Positions 53,794 to 63,466 of a stretch of 64,000 nt of DNA are shown here, piece by piece. Origin of the DNA: Bacillota bacterium (GTDB lineage Bacteria; Bacillota; Clostridia; Lachnospirales; Bianqueaceae). The notes under the pieces are model-generated. The model had not been told where the DNA came from, did no database searches, and saw only the letters and a list, made by a program, of their open reading frames with translations. Every line of letters begins with the position of its first letter. Within the stretch, counting starts at the first letter, position 1. The translations under genes and the position numbers were made by a program. Where the stretch lies: NCBI GenBank assembly GCA_017441925.1, contig JAFRUE010000014.1, positions 62,001-126,000 of the forward strand, in the 5' to 3' direction.

Positions 53794-54562
53794 CTACAGC
53801 ACTTACGAAAAACTCATTTACATGCGTCTGACCGCTATGGCCAACGCTTTCCAGCTTCAGATGGCAGACCCTAAAATGAAGGACGTGCCGTTTGAAGACC
53901 GCTTCGGTATGCTTGTCGATGTTGAATACACCAGCCGCAAGAACAACCGCCTGAAGAGACTCATCAAGAAAGCTGAGTTTGAGCAGACTGATGTCAGTAT
54001 TGCCGACATAGACTACACTTCCGGCAGGAAGCTTAACAAAGCTCTGATCAACAGACTGGCAAGCGGCGAATACATCGCTGAATACCGAAATATATTCATC
54101 ACCGGAGCAACAGGCAGCGGGAAGACCTACATGGCCTGCGCCTTCGGCATGGAAGCCTGTAAACAGTACAATACAGTAAAGTATGTCAGGCTGCCTGATC
54201 TGCTTTTGGACCTTGAGGCTGCTAAGCATGATGGCAATTACCAAAAGGTCATGAACAAATATACAAAGCCGACTCTGCTCATTCTGGATGAGTGGTTGCT
54301 CAGCCCGCTTACACAATCAGAATCAAAGCATGTCTTTGAACTGATTCATAAGCGCCGCAAGAGAAGTTCGACTATCTTCTGTTCTCAATTCAGAGAAGAA
54401 GGCTGGTACGAGCGCCTTGGTGGCAGCGACAACCCACTTGCTGATGCAATCATGGACAGGATCACTTATGACTCCTACAAGATCGACATCGAGAGTGTTG
54501 ATCCGACCAGGGACGAATCCATGAGAAAGCGTTATGGTCTGGATCCGGCTAAAGCACGATAG
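53786..54562 (+). CDS. istB: IS21 helper ATPase IstB (element 1)
   Basis: Start at ATG 53786 with GGAGG nine bases upstream, overlapping the istA stop by 8 bp. The 258-residue protein has Walker A GATGSGKT, Walker B LLILDEW and the GGSDNPLADAIMDRITYDSYKIDI C-terminus. Complete and probably functional. Confidence 0.95.
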   Translation: MTNYSTYEKLIYMRLTAMANAFQLQMADPKMKDVPFEDRFGMLVDVEYTSRKNNRLKRLIKKAEFEQTDVSIADIDYTSGRKLNKALINRLASGEYIAEYRNIFITGATGSGKTYMACAFGMEACKQYNTVKYVRLPDLLLDLEAAKHDGNYQKVMNKYTKPTLLILDEWLLSPLTQSESKHVFELIHKRRKRSSTIFCSQFREEGWYERLGGSDNPLADAIMDRITYDSYKIDIESVDPTRDESMRKRYGLDPAKAR

Positions 54563-54706
54563 TATTTAAAGGTGGCTCCGAAAGTCCGGAATAGTGGCTC
54601 TCACTTTTCCGGACTGGCGGCTCCGCCGCACCGGAATCATGCTTTCCCATAACCGGAATCATGCTTTCCAATTCGCCGGACAGGCGCTTTCAGCGCACCG
54701 GAATAT

Positions 54707-54823
54707 TCAAAGCACCAGACTCACTGAGGTTTTTGAAAAGTGGCGAGAACTGGCGATTTCGCTTTGCGACAAGCCACCGGCACTTAGCTCCATAATGAGC
54801 TTCACGTTAATACGTTTGGCCAT
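54707..54823 (-). pseudogene. istA: 5' fragment of istA (element 2)
   Basis: Thirty-eight codons from ATG 54823 (GGGGG upstream) encode the helix-turn-helix start of IstA and run into a stop inside element 1. The fragment joins the piece at 50611-52075. Confidence 0.85.
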
Positions 54824-55160
54824 ACCATAGGCCCCCTTTCATAGAATGTAGGCAGTGATGCCTGATATCATTCTATTACAGGCCGGTATCATTGGCGATC
54901 AAAAAGTATCCTTGTGCGGACCGGACGTTCCGGAATCTCCGGTATCATTCAGCGATTTGCTGGTATCTTGTTGCGGATTGATGGTATCCTGATATCGGAA
55001 TACTCATTATGGCAACCTCGTATAACTGTATAATGCTTTCAGTCATGGTTCTAACTCCTCCTGGGATCTGATATATGGTAACTCAAATTTACCAGGTAGA
55101 GTAGACCATGTCTACTATGCCTTGTAGAGAAAAATCAATTCAACATCACTTGACACTTTC

Positions 55161-56186
55161 TCACTTATTAAGAAATCTCAAAATCATGTTACGCAAAGGA
55201 TAAATAATACGATATAAAACTCTAATTCCGAATGGACAATAACGAATTAAGAAATCCAAAATCTTTAATGTAACATCTTTAGAATGAATATGCAATACAC
55301 TTCCCGTCTCTATTATTCTATTTCTTAATTGTTTCATAAACTTTGGATCATCATTTGATCCTTTTTTATACCGTCCATACAAACTAATCATCCCACGAAA
55401 ATGCCGACGTAACATTTTTTCTATATGATCATCTGTAAATATTTCAGGAGTATTTTTATCTACGAAATCAAGGAAATGCTCTTTAGCTAATAAGCAGTCG
55501 CTAATACTCTTTTGAGATACGGTTTCAGTAATACTTCCAGGTCTTTTTCTATATAAGTACAATGGTGTATCTATAACACAAATTGTATTGCATAAAGCCA
55601 AAACTTTATAAGTTGTATCCAGGTCTTCATAAACATGCCCGACAGGAAAACGAATATCCTTCCACAAATAATTTTTATAAATATTATTCCAAACGCTTTG
55701 AGCACTAAAGCCATTAGCTATCTTCCTAAAGAAGCTTTTTTTATCATATGATTCACACGAGGTTGGCTCGTAATCGATTTCTGGTAAATGTGCCGTCATT
55801 TCTCCTGCTGTATAGCAAAAGACTCTTTCACACATAACTATATCTGTTTGTTTTTTTGTCAATACATCTAGCATGATCTCAACAAACGCAGGATGGTATG
55901 CATCATCAGAATCCAAAAAAGCAACCATTTCTCCATTCATATTATCTAATCCTACATTTCGTGCTGCACTTACCCCCTGATTCTTCTGATGTATCAGACG
56001 AATTCTCGCGTCTTTATTAGCATAGGCATCACATATCTTTTCTGATCCATCGGTAGATCCATCATCAACAATAATAATCTCAAGGTTTTTATATGTCTGA
56101 TTCAGAACGCTGTCAAGACATTCAGCAAGATACGGATACACATTATATACAGGAATAATCACACTAACAAGTATGCTTTTGTTCAT
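55161..56186 (-). CDS. GT2 family glycosyltransferase
   Basis: Start at ATG 56186 follows AAAGGAG by six bases; longer starts add an unrelated N-terminus. The 341-residue enzyme has the GT-A fold start SVIIPVYNVYPYLAECLDSVLNQTYKNLEIIIVDDGSTDGS, the DxD-type VAFLDSDDAYHP and a QSVWNNIYKNYLW acceptor region. It transfers a sugar from a nucleotide donor to the growing polysaccharide repeat at the membrane. It is the last gene of the capsule-type operon. Confidence 0.92.
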   Translation of the reverse strand: MNKSILVSVIIPVYNVYPYLAECLDSVLNQTYKNLEIIIVDDGSTDGSEKICDAYANKDARIRLIHQKNQGVSAARNVGLDNMNGEMVAFLDSDDAYHPAFVEIMLDVLTKKQTDIVMCERVFCYTAGEMTAHLPEIDYEPTSCESYDKKSFFRKIANGFSAQSVWNNIYKNYLWKDIRFPVGHVYEDLDTTYKVLALCNTICVIDTPLYLYRKRPGSITETVSQKSISDCLLAKEHFLDFVDKNTPEIFTDDHIEKMLRRHFRGMISLYGRYKKGSNDDPKFMKQLRNRIIETGSVLHIHSKDVTLKILDFLIRYCPFGIRVLYRIIYPLRNMILRFLNK

Positions 56187-56260
56187 AACAAACTCCTTTA
56201 TTTTCTGTTTGGGATTATAAAACTCAATACGTGCAACATTGTTCATTTGTTGTCATGGAA

Positions 56261-57388
56261 TTATACTTGTTTGTATAAATGACATTTTATAAGTATTGCC
56301 TTTATACTCTGTCGAAAACACATCTTTGGATAACACCTTCTAATTGATTTATTGATTGTGTTTCCTGCTTTAATTAATGAAAAGAAAAGATCTCTTTCTT
56401 TTGTCATTTTTGATGGTTCTCTTAATTGATGATTAGCCATAATCGCTTTTTCAATGTTAACATCCATTAGCTTAATGTCACTTTTCTGAAGCAGTTGTAT
56501 TCCTTTCTCTGTTTGACAGATTGCTAAAGAAATTCCTTTTCTTCCTTCTTCCATACCTAAACTACTACCCCACGAATCACCTAAAGTAATATCTGAAACT
56601 CTATTCTGTGTGGCATATCTGCACGAATAACAGTTCTTTGTATAGAACAACCCTTTGAGGAAACCTATAGTGAACCTATCTCTGACCCCCTGTGGTGCTA
56701 TAGATACCTCTGAATTATTGGTTCTATAAGACAATCTGAAAACGCTTTTCTTGCGAAATGAAATGTTACTTATACTATCTAATGGTACTCTCTTTTCAGC
56801 AAGAAACTTCTTTAACAACTTCTGTGAAGGAGAACCATGACATATCAAATCAGCCGTATAGAGAAGCTCATCATCATACTTGCCCAAATAACACTTTAGT
56901 CCTGCAACGTGACAAGGTAATCCGATGAACAATACCTTTCTATGTGAATCAATGATGGATCTAATTTCCGAATAAATACCTTCTGGATTACTTTTGACAT
57001 ATTTAGAACCTCTATACTTCTCTAAATCCACTTCAGAACTAGCAATCTTATAAACAAAATGTGTATTGTTGTATACACAGGAACAAACCACTCCACCTTC
57101 GCTGATAAATCTTTTCATAAGCTCATAAGCAAATCCTCCAGATGAACTTCTAGATCGACTAGAATCATCATTACACCACCCCTGAAACCACGCTATTGGT
57201 TGTTTAAGCTCAATGGGGTGTATTTGTTGGCATACCTTTTCGCAAGCTTTGCAATGAATGCATTTCTTCTCATCAATAACTGCATTCAAACTATTAGTAT
57301 CATCAATGACTGTAATAGCATCTTTAGGACAAATCTCCGTACATGCATAGCATCCTGCACACAAATTTACGTCACAAACCGTTTTCAA
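56261..57388 (-). CDS. FrhB-like (coenzyme F420 hydrogenase beta subunit family) ferredoxin protein in a polysaccharide locus
   Basis: The most likely start is TTG 57388, nine bases after GGGGAGG; a GTG at 57400 and a longer frame to 57436 lack spacing. The 375-residue protein has two 4Fe-4S motifs, CAGCYACTEICP and CIHCKACEKVC, in the first ~60 residues. A FrhB/FpoF-like domain follows, with VLFIGLPCHVAGLKCYLG, YTADLICHGSPSQKLL and a third cysteine set near NCYSCRYATQNR. Similar proteins accompany polysaccharide pyruvyl transferases in many Clostridia and Bacteroidia. They may reduce a sugar intermediate, but the reaction is not established. Confidence 0.82.
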   Translation of the reverse strand: MKTVCDVNLCAGCYACTEICPKDAITVIDDTNSLNAVIDEKKCIHCKACEKVCQQIHPIELKQPIAWFQGWCNDDSSRSRSSSGGFAYELMKRFISEGGVVCSCVYNNTHFVYKIASSEVDLEKYRGSKYVKSNPEGIYSEIRSIIDSHRKVLFIGLPCHVAGLKCYLGKYDDELLYTADLICHGSPSQKLLKKFLAEKRVPLDSISNISFRKKSVFRLSYRTNNSEVSIAPQGVRDRFTIGFLKGLFYTKNCYSCRYATQNRVSDITLGDSWGSSLGMEEGRKGISLAICQTEKGIQLLQKSDIKLMDVNIEKAIMANHQLREPSKMTKERDLFFSLIKAGNTINKSIRRCYPKMCFRQSIKAILIKCHLYKQV

Positions 57389-57439
57389 GCATTTCACCCT
57401 CCCCTCAAAAAGACCATAATTTTTTTTCAAAAACACAGG

Positions 57440-58849
57440 TTATTTTGAAATAATCTTTACAATTATAGATCTAATTATTGTTAAGCACTCTTTAACAAAG
57501 CTTAAATTCAGAACGATCACCATGATAAGTTCTATTATAAGTACAACCTGTCCAATCCAACTATTAATAAACATAGAGATCGCTGCAAGAATAAGTATTG
57601 TATATCCTAGAACATACTGTTTCCGAAACACTTCAATTCTCATATATTTCCTAGTGTCATAAACACGATAAAGATATACACATATATAGCTAACACAAGT
57701 TGCAAAGGCTGCCCCATGCACTTTAATTACCGGAATCAACAAATAGTTCAAAATGATATTAACAGCCGCACCTATAGTCCCTGAAACCAAGAAGCCTTTG
57801 CTATCTTTATTTACCGTATAAAAAGTAGATAAAAATGTAGCCAATGTGAGAAAGAAATTCCCCACAAGCAAATAAGGTGTATACATCCAAGCTTCATAAT
57901 AAGTCATTCCAACATATGCCTTTAGAAATGGTTTCATTATGCACATTAAACCAATGGTTACTATTGTCAAAAATCTGGCGAGTTTATCATACATATTGTT
58001 ATTGAACGCTACACGATCATTACTCTTATTCTCGTGTATTGCCGAAAAAGCCCAGGCTTGATTAAAAACCGTGGATAACGCAGACAATATTGAAGGAATT
58101 TTATATGAAATAGCATAAATCCCGTTAGCGGCAATCCCTATCATTGCAGTTACCATTACATGATCTGAGGAATTCATAATCCACCACATCAATGAATTGG
58201 GAATCAATACTATAGAATACTTAACCATCCCTTTCATCAAATCCTTATCTATACTAAATCGCTTAAAAACCATTAATACATCGCCAGCAAAGATACAATA
58301 GATGCTAGCAATAATATATGATATAATATAAGCCAAGAAATATCCATTTATTCCCAATTTAAATACTAATAAAAATACAATGTTAAGAATTGCCATGAAT
58401 AAAGTAGACAAAATATTGCTAATTGCATACTGAAGAATTTTTTCCTGTCCTCTTAAATAACAAGATACTGTATGAAACAACCCTTCTGTAATACAGTAAA
58501 AATATACAATCCAACCATTAATGGTAATCTGAGAAAAAAACCATAAAACAACAAAAATACTAGTTCCCAAAATCACAGCAGTCAATGAAAACACAAGTCC
58601 AATACTGGCAATCTTATTTTTTTGCGCATTTTCATCCAAAGAAAACCGCATAACTGCTTCCCCAATATTAAAAAAGATAATTGGACTTAGAATTGTTACC
58701 ATAGTTACAACAAGGTCTATTTCCCCATACTCCGAAGTTCCAAAAGTATTGGTATAAATTGGAACCAACAAGAATGTAATAATTCTTATCCCTATACTGT
58801 TGAGTGCGAATAGTGCTGTGTTTTTAGCAAGGTAAGCTTTTCTTTGCAT
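57440..58849 (-). CDS. Wzx-type polysaccharide flippase (MOP superfamily)
   Basis: I use ATG 58849 (AGGAT eight bases upstream; first residues QRKAYLAKNTALFALNSIG); a TTG start 30 bases earlier is possible. The 469-residue protein has ~14 membrane helices in the pattern of lipid-linked oligosaccharide flippases: the start TFLLVPIYTNTFGTSEYGEIDLV and the FNQAWAFSAIHENKSNDRVAFN loop are typical. It moves the undecaprenyl-linked repeat unit to the outer face for the EpsG-like polymerase encoded two genes upstream. Confidence 0.92.
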   Translation of the reverse strand: MQRKAYLAKNTALFALNSIGIRIITFLLVPIYTNTFGTSEYGEIDLVVTMVTILSPIIFFNIGEAVMRFSLDENAQKNKIASIGLVFSLTAVILGTSIFVVLWFFSQITINGWIVYFYCITEGLFHTVSCYLRGQEKILQYAISNILSTLFMAILNIVFLLVFKLGINGYFLAYIISYIIASIYCIFAGDVLMVFKRFSIDKDLMKGMVKYSIVLIPNSLMWWIMNSSDHVMVTAMIGIAANGIYAISYKIPSILSALSTVFNQAWAFSAIHENKSNDRVAFNNNMYDKLARFLTIVTIGLMCIMKPFLKAYVGMTYYEAWMYTPYLLVGNFFLTLATFLSTFYTVNKDSKGFLVSGTIGAAVNIILNYLLIPVIKVHGAAFATCVSYICVYLYRVYDTRKYMRIEVFRKQYVLGYTILILAAISMFINSWIGQVVLIIELIMVIVLNLSFVKECLTIIRSIIVKIISK

Positions 58850-58868
58850 TGTATATATCCTATATAGA

Positions 58869-59927
58869 TTATCTTTCAATACATTTTTTCAAATATGACT
58901 TTGATCTATCAATTTCTCGCATTCTATATTCCTCAAAAGAGCTATAGTCTATTTGTTTTTCTAATAGTTCCTTTATAGATTTTCCATTATCATACTCCCT
59001 TTCCTTCAAGCCTATTCTTGACAATAAATCGCCCAGCTTCTCTTTATTAGTATTTCTTATAACCGTGACAAATTGTCTATGCATACGCGTAGAAAAAATA
59101 GTTCCATGGAAAGTGTCTGTTATAACATAATCTGCATTTTTAAAATAACTTAAAAGCTCTAATGGATTAGGAAGAACATTCTTATTTACCCAATCTTGAT
59201 AAAAGCCAACTGATATTATTGATAATCTCTTCTCTCTTGCAAAAGAACGAACTTGTTTTATTATATCAGGATCAGATAATCTGAAATCGTATGAATATAC
59301 TAAAATATAATTTTTCTCTTTTATATTGGGCAAACCATCTGGGAACTCCCCAACTAACACTGGATCCAAATGAATCTCAGGTCTCTTATGTGTTATCTTT
59401 TCTATTATTTCTGCCGAATTCTCATCGCGAACTGATAAATGTTGAATGTTATTCAATGCACTATGAATCGTTTCTTCTCGATTTGTGCGTTGAATCGCAT
59501 CATATGTTGTATTACCAAAACAAGCGGCATATGTGCTTACATTTTGATTATCAATATCCCCATAAAGCTGTGTAGAAAATCCCCACGGAGACTCTTGAAC
59601 AAAATTAAAGACTTCATCACTACCTATAATAATACTATCATAATTGCTTTGATAATTCTTATCTTCTGTACATCCTAAAACTGTCCTTTGATAATCAAAA
59701 AATATTTTTTTCTTTTTATTTTGGAATAAGTAATATGGTATTCTTTTTATTTTTGAGAAACTAAATGCTCTCTTATAGACCGTTCTCGTTTCAACGTCCC
59801 CTGGGATTATATCAATAAACTCCAGTGTACAATTACCTTGATCACAAATCATTTTTTTTAAACAATATGCTTGCCAAAACGAACCATAATTAACCACCCG
59901 CTGCATAGATAATAAACCAATCTTCAT
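58869..59927 (-). CDS. Polysaccharide pyruvyl transferase family protein
   Basis: Start at ATG 59927 follows GAAAGGA. The 352-residue protein begins KIGLLSMQRVVNYGSFWQAYCLKKM and has NYDSIIIGSDEVFNFVQ, LDPVLVGEF and YVITDTFHGTIFSTRMHRQFVTV, landmarks of the CsaB/WcaK family. Members add pyruvate ketals from phosphoenolpyruvate to sugars, giving the polymer negative charge. It neighbours the FrhB-like protein gene, a common pairing. Confidence 0.9.
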   Translation of the reverse strand: MKIGLLSMQRVVNYGSFWQAYCLKKMICDQGNCTLEFIDIIPGDVETRTVYKRAFSFSKIKRIPYYLFQNKKKKIFFDYQRTVLGCTEDKNYQSNYDSIIIGSDEVFNFVQESPWGFSTQLYGDIDNQNVSTYAACFGNTTYDAIQRTNREETIHSALNNIQHLSVRDENSAEIIEKITHKRPEIHLDPVLVGEFPDGLPNIKEKNYILVYSYDFRLSDPDIIKQVRSFAREKRLSIISVGFYQDWVNKNVLPNPLELLSYFKNADYVITDTFHGTIFSTRMHRQFVTVIRNTNKEKLGDLLSRIGLKEREYDNGKSIKELLEKQIDYSSFEEYRMREIDRSKSYLKKCIER

Positions 59928-59983
59928 AACTATAGTCCTTTCAATATAATCATCAATATACAAATAACTAAGTATTGCAAAAC

Positions 59984-61108
59984 TTATACTAACCACATTA
60001 TATTCTCATAAAGGCCCAAAGCAGCAATAAACAAGATGCTTCCTATCGTTACTATTCTGACGATCTGCTTTAATTCTGATTTAACACAATGATAAGAAAG
60101 CACCTCATTAACAATGACCGGAGATAAAACCGCTATACTATAGGGTAATCTAGTAATCATTGAATAATTTTTAAAATAACCTAACGAAAATGCAGAATAC
60201 CAAACAAATAAGTTTGCTAAAGAATACTTATTGTCGGCGTCTGGCATTCTTTTCTTTTTTTGATTCCAAACTACATTTATTATTATTATGACTAAAACAA
60301 TGATAGGACTATATAAGAATACTCTTCCTTGATTATCTACTCGTACCATAGTATAATTATAGTATTTTGCAGCAATTCCGAACAGGAAATCATTATGAAC
60401 ATGCAGTCGAACAAATTCTATCACCGGATTCAGAAGTGAAGGTATAACTAACGTAATGATTAATCCGATAACGCTGGGGCTATACTTGCTTAATACGATA
60501 AAAGGAATAACCGCGATTGCAACAGGATGAATTAATACTGCACAAATCGAGCAAAATGCAAAAATAAAAAACTTCTTATTTTTGAAAAAGCGATATAGAC
60601 CATAACCAACGATTGTACTTGCCAAAGCATTTCTTATACCAGAATAAACGTATAAGAAAGGCAATAACACTAAAAAAATAGAGAAAGACAATAGTATATT
60701 CTTATTATTTAGATCAGAATCCTCAAATTCTCTAAGAAGAACACTAACAAATAGGATATAAGTAATAAAGATTGCTATAAATGGAAGTGCTTGATTAGGA
60801 AACCATCTAGCAACGATATAAATCAACACATTAAACAAGTATGTATATCTATAGTTCGAAGAGGTAATCGTATATCCTTTTGATAAAAATGAACCAAGGG
60901 TATATGAACTTTTTCTAACTCTTTCAATTACTTGATAGTGCCTTGCTAGATCATAATTATCTTTTGGAACAATACTTGCTCCTATTCCTGCTAAAGCAAA
61001 TACTACTAATACTAAAATAAGGATAGTTTGTTTGCGAGGAAATCTATTATTAAATGCAACTGCGAACATTAATACACTTAGCATCAGTATTATATGTAAC
61101 AGTATCAT
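59984..61108 (-). CDS. EpsG/Wzy-like polysaccharide polymerase
   Basis: The 374-residue protein has ~10-11 membrane helices and large loops, as in EpsG-family polymerases. The segments GASIVPKDNYDLARHYQVIERVR and VYSGIRNALASTIVGYGLYRFFKN (a conserved R-N pair before a helix) fit the family. It would join repeat units outside the membrane. Short N-terminal signal, RBS AAAGGAT. Confidence 0.82.
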   Translation of the reverse strand: MILLHIILMLSVLMFAVAFNNRFPRKQTILILVLVVFALAGIGASIVPKDNYDLARHYQVIERVRKSSYTLGSFLSKGYTITSSNYRYTYLFNVLIYIVARWFPNQALPFIAIFITYILFVSVLLREFEDSDLNNKNILLSFSIFLVLLPFLYVYSGIRNALASTIVGYGLYRFFKNKKFFIFAFCSICAVLIHPVAIAVIPFIVLSKYSPSVIGLIITLVIPSLLNPVIEFVRLHVHNDFLFGIAAKYYNYTMVRVDNQGRVFLYSPIIVLVIIIINVVWNQKKKRMPDADNKYSLANLFVWYSAFSLGYFKNYSMITRLPYSIAVLSPVIVNEVLSYHCVKSELKQIVRIVTIGSILFIAALGLYENIMWLV

Positions 61109-61138
61109 TATTTATCCTTTCATCTTTAGATCTGACTA

Positions 61139-62230
61139 TTATTCAATATGATTGCGAATTATATTCTCTACTTGTTGTACAGTATCTTTAATATCAAAAC
61201 CCTCATCTTTTATAATATCACAAGCATCTTCTCTAAAAACATTTGTATTCTCTAATTCAATTATCTTTTTTGCCCAAATTGTATCATCAGCGGACAATGG
61301 CAAAAAAACATTCCACCCAAGAACATCTGATTCACGACTAACTGTATCAGAAACAACACACTTAAGTCCTGCTGCTTGTGCTTCAAGTAAAGCAAATGGC
61401 AATCCTTCAAAGAAAGAAGGCATAACAAACAAATCCATCGCTTGTAATACTTCATTCACGTTATTAACAATTCCCATTATAATAACAGAATCCTCTAAGC
61501 CGAGTTTTTTAATCAGCGTTTCAATATGAATACGTTCCTCCCCATCTCCACACAAGACAAGTTTCGCATTTGATTGGAGTTTATGCACCTCATTGAACAC
61601 ATTAATTAACTTTGTATGATTTTTTTCGATGCCAAACCTTCCAACATGGCCTAATACAAAGCAATCATTTAACTTCCACTCTTTGCGTATTAAATCTCTC
61701 ACTCCAGAATTATACCTAAACTTCTCTACATCAATACCATTCTTAATCAAAGTATAAGACTGATTCCCAAAAAACCACTTTGCAGCAGTATCTGAACATG
61801 CAAAATACTCGTTAGCTAAACTCTTAACAAAAAGCTTATTAATGCTATGTAAAACAAAAGTTAATCGTCCGCCCATATTTGAAGAAGAATGGCTATGAAC
61901 AATCCGTAGTGGAACAGAATGTCTTTTTGCAATCTCTAAAATCTCACAAGAACTTAATGTAGTTTTATTAGCCCACACTACATCAAACTTCCTTTTTGAA
62001 AAGACATCTGATAGACTTCTTCGATAGCCTAACAAACCTTTATTCCTTCCGTTAATTCTAATAATCTCGGCTCCAAAAGATTCCAATTCGTCTTGATAAG
62101 CAATTCTGTCATTATAAGAAATAAAAGAGAATGAGTACTTACTCTTATCAAAGGCACGAAAAGTATTCATAATAAATGCCTCTTTTCCTCCCTTACCTTC
62201 TGTCATTCCCTCAACAAGTATTCTAATCAT
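61139..62230 (-). CDS. GT4 family glycosyltransferase
   Basis: The 363-residue GT-B enzyme starts IRILVEGMTEGKGGKEAFIMNTF and ends with the nucleotide-sugar domain motifs LGHVGRFGIEKNH, VLCGDGEER and VMPSFFEGLPFALLEAQAAGLKCVVSD (E-x7-E type). It transfers a sugar in the cytoplasm during repeat-unit assembly. Confidence 0.93.
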   Translation of the reverse strand: MIRILVEGMTEGKGGKEAFIMNTFRAFDKSKYSFSFISYNDRIAYQDELESFGAEIIRINGRNKGLLGYRRSLSDVFSKRKFDVVWANKTTLSSCEILEIAKRHSVPLRIVHSHSSSNMGGRLTFVLHSINKLFVKSLANEYFACSDTAAKWFFGNQSYTLIKNGIDVEKFRYNSGVRDLIRKEWKLNDCFVLGHVGRFGIEKNHTKLINVFNEVHKLQSNAKLVLCGDGEERIHIETLIKKLGLEDSVIIMGIVNNVNEVLQAMDLFVMPSFFEGLPFALLEAQAAGLKCVVSDTVSRESDVLGWNVFLPLSADDTIWAKKIIELENTNVFREDACDIIKDEGFDIKDTVQQVENIIRNHIE

Positions 62231-62248
62231 GCTAAATCCTTATCCTTT

Positions 62249-63448
62249 CTATGACTCTTTTACTACAAGATAAACTCTTTTACAATTACTATTATCATAT
62301 AAACGAAAATACTCTTTATGTGCCAATAAATACTCATTTGATACAGCGAATCCTTCGCTTATTTTTTGTTCTAAAGCTACTAGGACATCCTTTTTCGTTA
62401 TGTAACTCTTTGCAAAAGGGTTTTGCGTATAGGAGAAATATCCTTCCCCATATTGGCCCATCCGGAACCTATCATAATCAAATTGATAGAAAATAACTGG
62501 TTTTTTCATATACAACATATCCATAAAAACACTAGAATAATCTGTAATCATTAAGGACGCCTTCTTCATAAGATTTTGAACATCGTACTGTCTAGCATCT
62601 GCAACTTCAAGATAATATGTAGATCTTGGAAACAAATCCATATACTTTTGCATATTTCTATGAGGAAAGAAAATAAATCTACAATTATACTGATTTGCTA
62701 TTCTTTCCAATTCTTGATCCTTTAAAAAAGAAATCCAATTTATAAAATAATTAGTTTTTGCAATATCTTTTGTTCCTTCATACTGTAACAAACGCGAATC
62801 CTCATCAGCTATCCATTCTCTCCATGTTGGCATAATTAAGATAATTCTAGTATCATCTGAAATATTATCATGTAATCCATCAAAACGACATATTCCAGTA
62901 TAAACCACATTTTCTAGAGGATATCCAAAATTATTTCGTATAAACTCATACTCCGGATATGCTCCACAAATAAAACGATGCATTTTCGTAACATCATAAT
63001 ATAGCCATTTTAAATCATTTATAATAACTCCATGTTGCAAAAAGATTCTATTGTCTTTTAAAAACCCATATACTTCTAAGAAATAAAAAATCGCAGCATT
63101 AGGATTTCCTGCCTTTTGACTACTAATTTTTTTTGTGGAGGCAAGATACAGAATCCAGTGCTTTAATGAACCAAATTCAACCCAATTTCCCAACTCTCTG
63201 ATTTTATTTATATCAGGTGATTTACTTGAGATTGCATACACACAATCTTGTTCTGGATGTTCTTTTCGTAGATACTTAAAAAACCAATATCCATTATCTC
63301 TTGCCTCATTAGGGTCTTCACATATAATCCATAAATCGTTATGTTTAATTCTATAAAAAATAGCACATATCATAGCAATTGGTAACTTCCATAACTCACT
63401 TAATTCTTTTAGCTTGACTCTTTTTAGCTGATACAAAAAATGATTCAT
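62249..63448 (-). CDS. CDP-glycerol glycerophosphotransferase family protein (TagB/TagF type)
   Basis: The 399-residue protein has the TagF-like elements FLQHGVIINDLKWL, ILIMPTWREWIAD and LMITDYSSVFMDMLYMKKPVIFYQFDYDRFR, with the catalytic histidines in QHG and in FIFFPHRNM. The family transfers glycerol-phosphate or ribitol-phosphate from CDP donors to teichoic-type polymers or capsule sugars. Here it probably decorates or extends the polysaccharide with a phospho-polyol. RBS GGAGG. Confidence 0.9.
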   Translation of the reverse strand: MNHFLYQLKRVKLKELSELWKLPIAMICAIFYRIKHNDLWIICEDPNEARDNGYWFFKYLRKEHPEQDCVYAISSKSPDINKIRELGNWVEFGSLKHWILYLASTKKISSQKAGNPNAAIFYFLEVYGFLKDNRIFLQHGVIINDLKWLYYDVTKMHRFICGAYPEYEFIRNNFGYPLENVVYTGICRFDGLHDNISDDTRIILIMPTWREWIADEDSRLLQYEGTKDIAKTNYFINWISFLKDQELERIANQYNCRFIFFPHRNMQKYMDLFPRSTYYLEVADARQYDVQNLMKKASLMITDYSSVFMDMLYMKKPVIFYQFDYDRFRMGQYGEGYFSYTQNPFAKSYITKKDVLVALEQKISEGFAVSNEYLLAHKEYFRLYDNSNCKRVYLVVKES

Positions 63449-63466
63449 TCAATTCCTCCAACGCTG

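Larger units (their letters stand above)
52076..54709 (+). mobile_element. IS21-family element 1 (2,634 bp) with 7-bp target duplication
   Basis: Ends are TGAGTATTCCGG at left and, inverted, TGAATATTCCGG at right, followed by repeats of GCGCCTGTCCGG and GGAAAGC on both sides. AAGCACC is duplicated at 52069-52075 and 54710-54716. istA and istB read on the plus strand. Between the istB stop and the right end (about 54573-54640) sits an extra stretch of the GAGCCACC-type end repeats seen in the remnant at 46066, so its 3' end is chimeric. Confidence 0.92.
49788..54996 (-). mobile_element. IS21-family element 2, interrupted by element 1
   Basis: Outer ends share GATATC and repeated GATACC/ATCCGC motifs (49788-49860 and, inverted, 54870-54996). 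Without the inserted element it would be about 2.57 kb, a normal IS21 size, with istA then istB on the minus strand. It splits an IS256-type transposase gene. Ends are placed by repeat similarity, so they may be off by a few bases. Confidence 0.75.
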
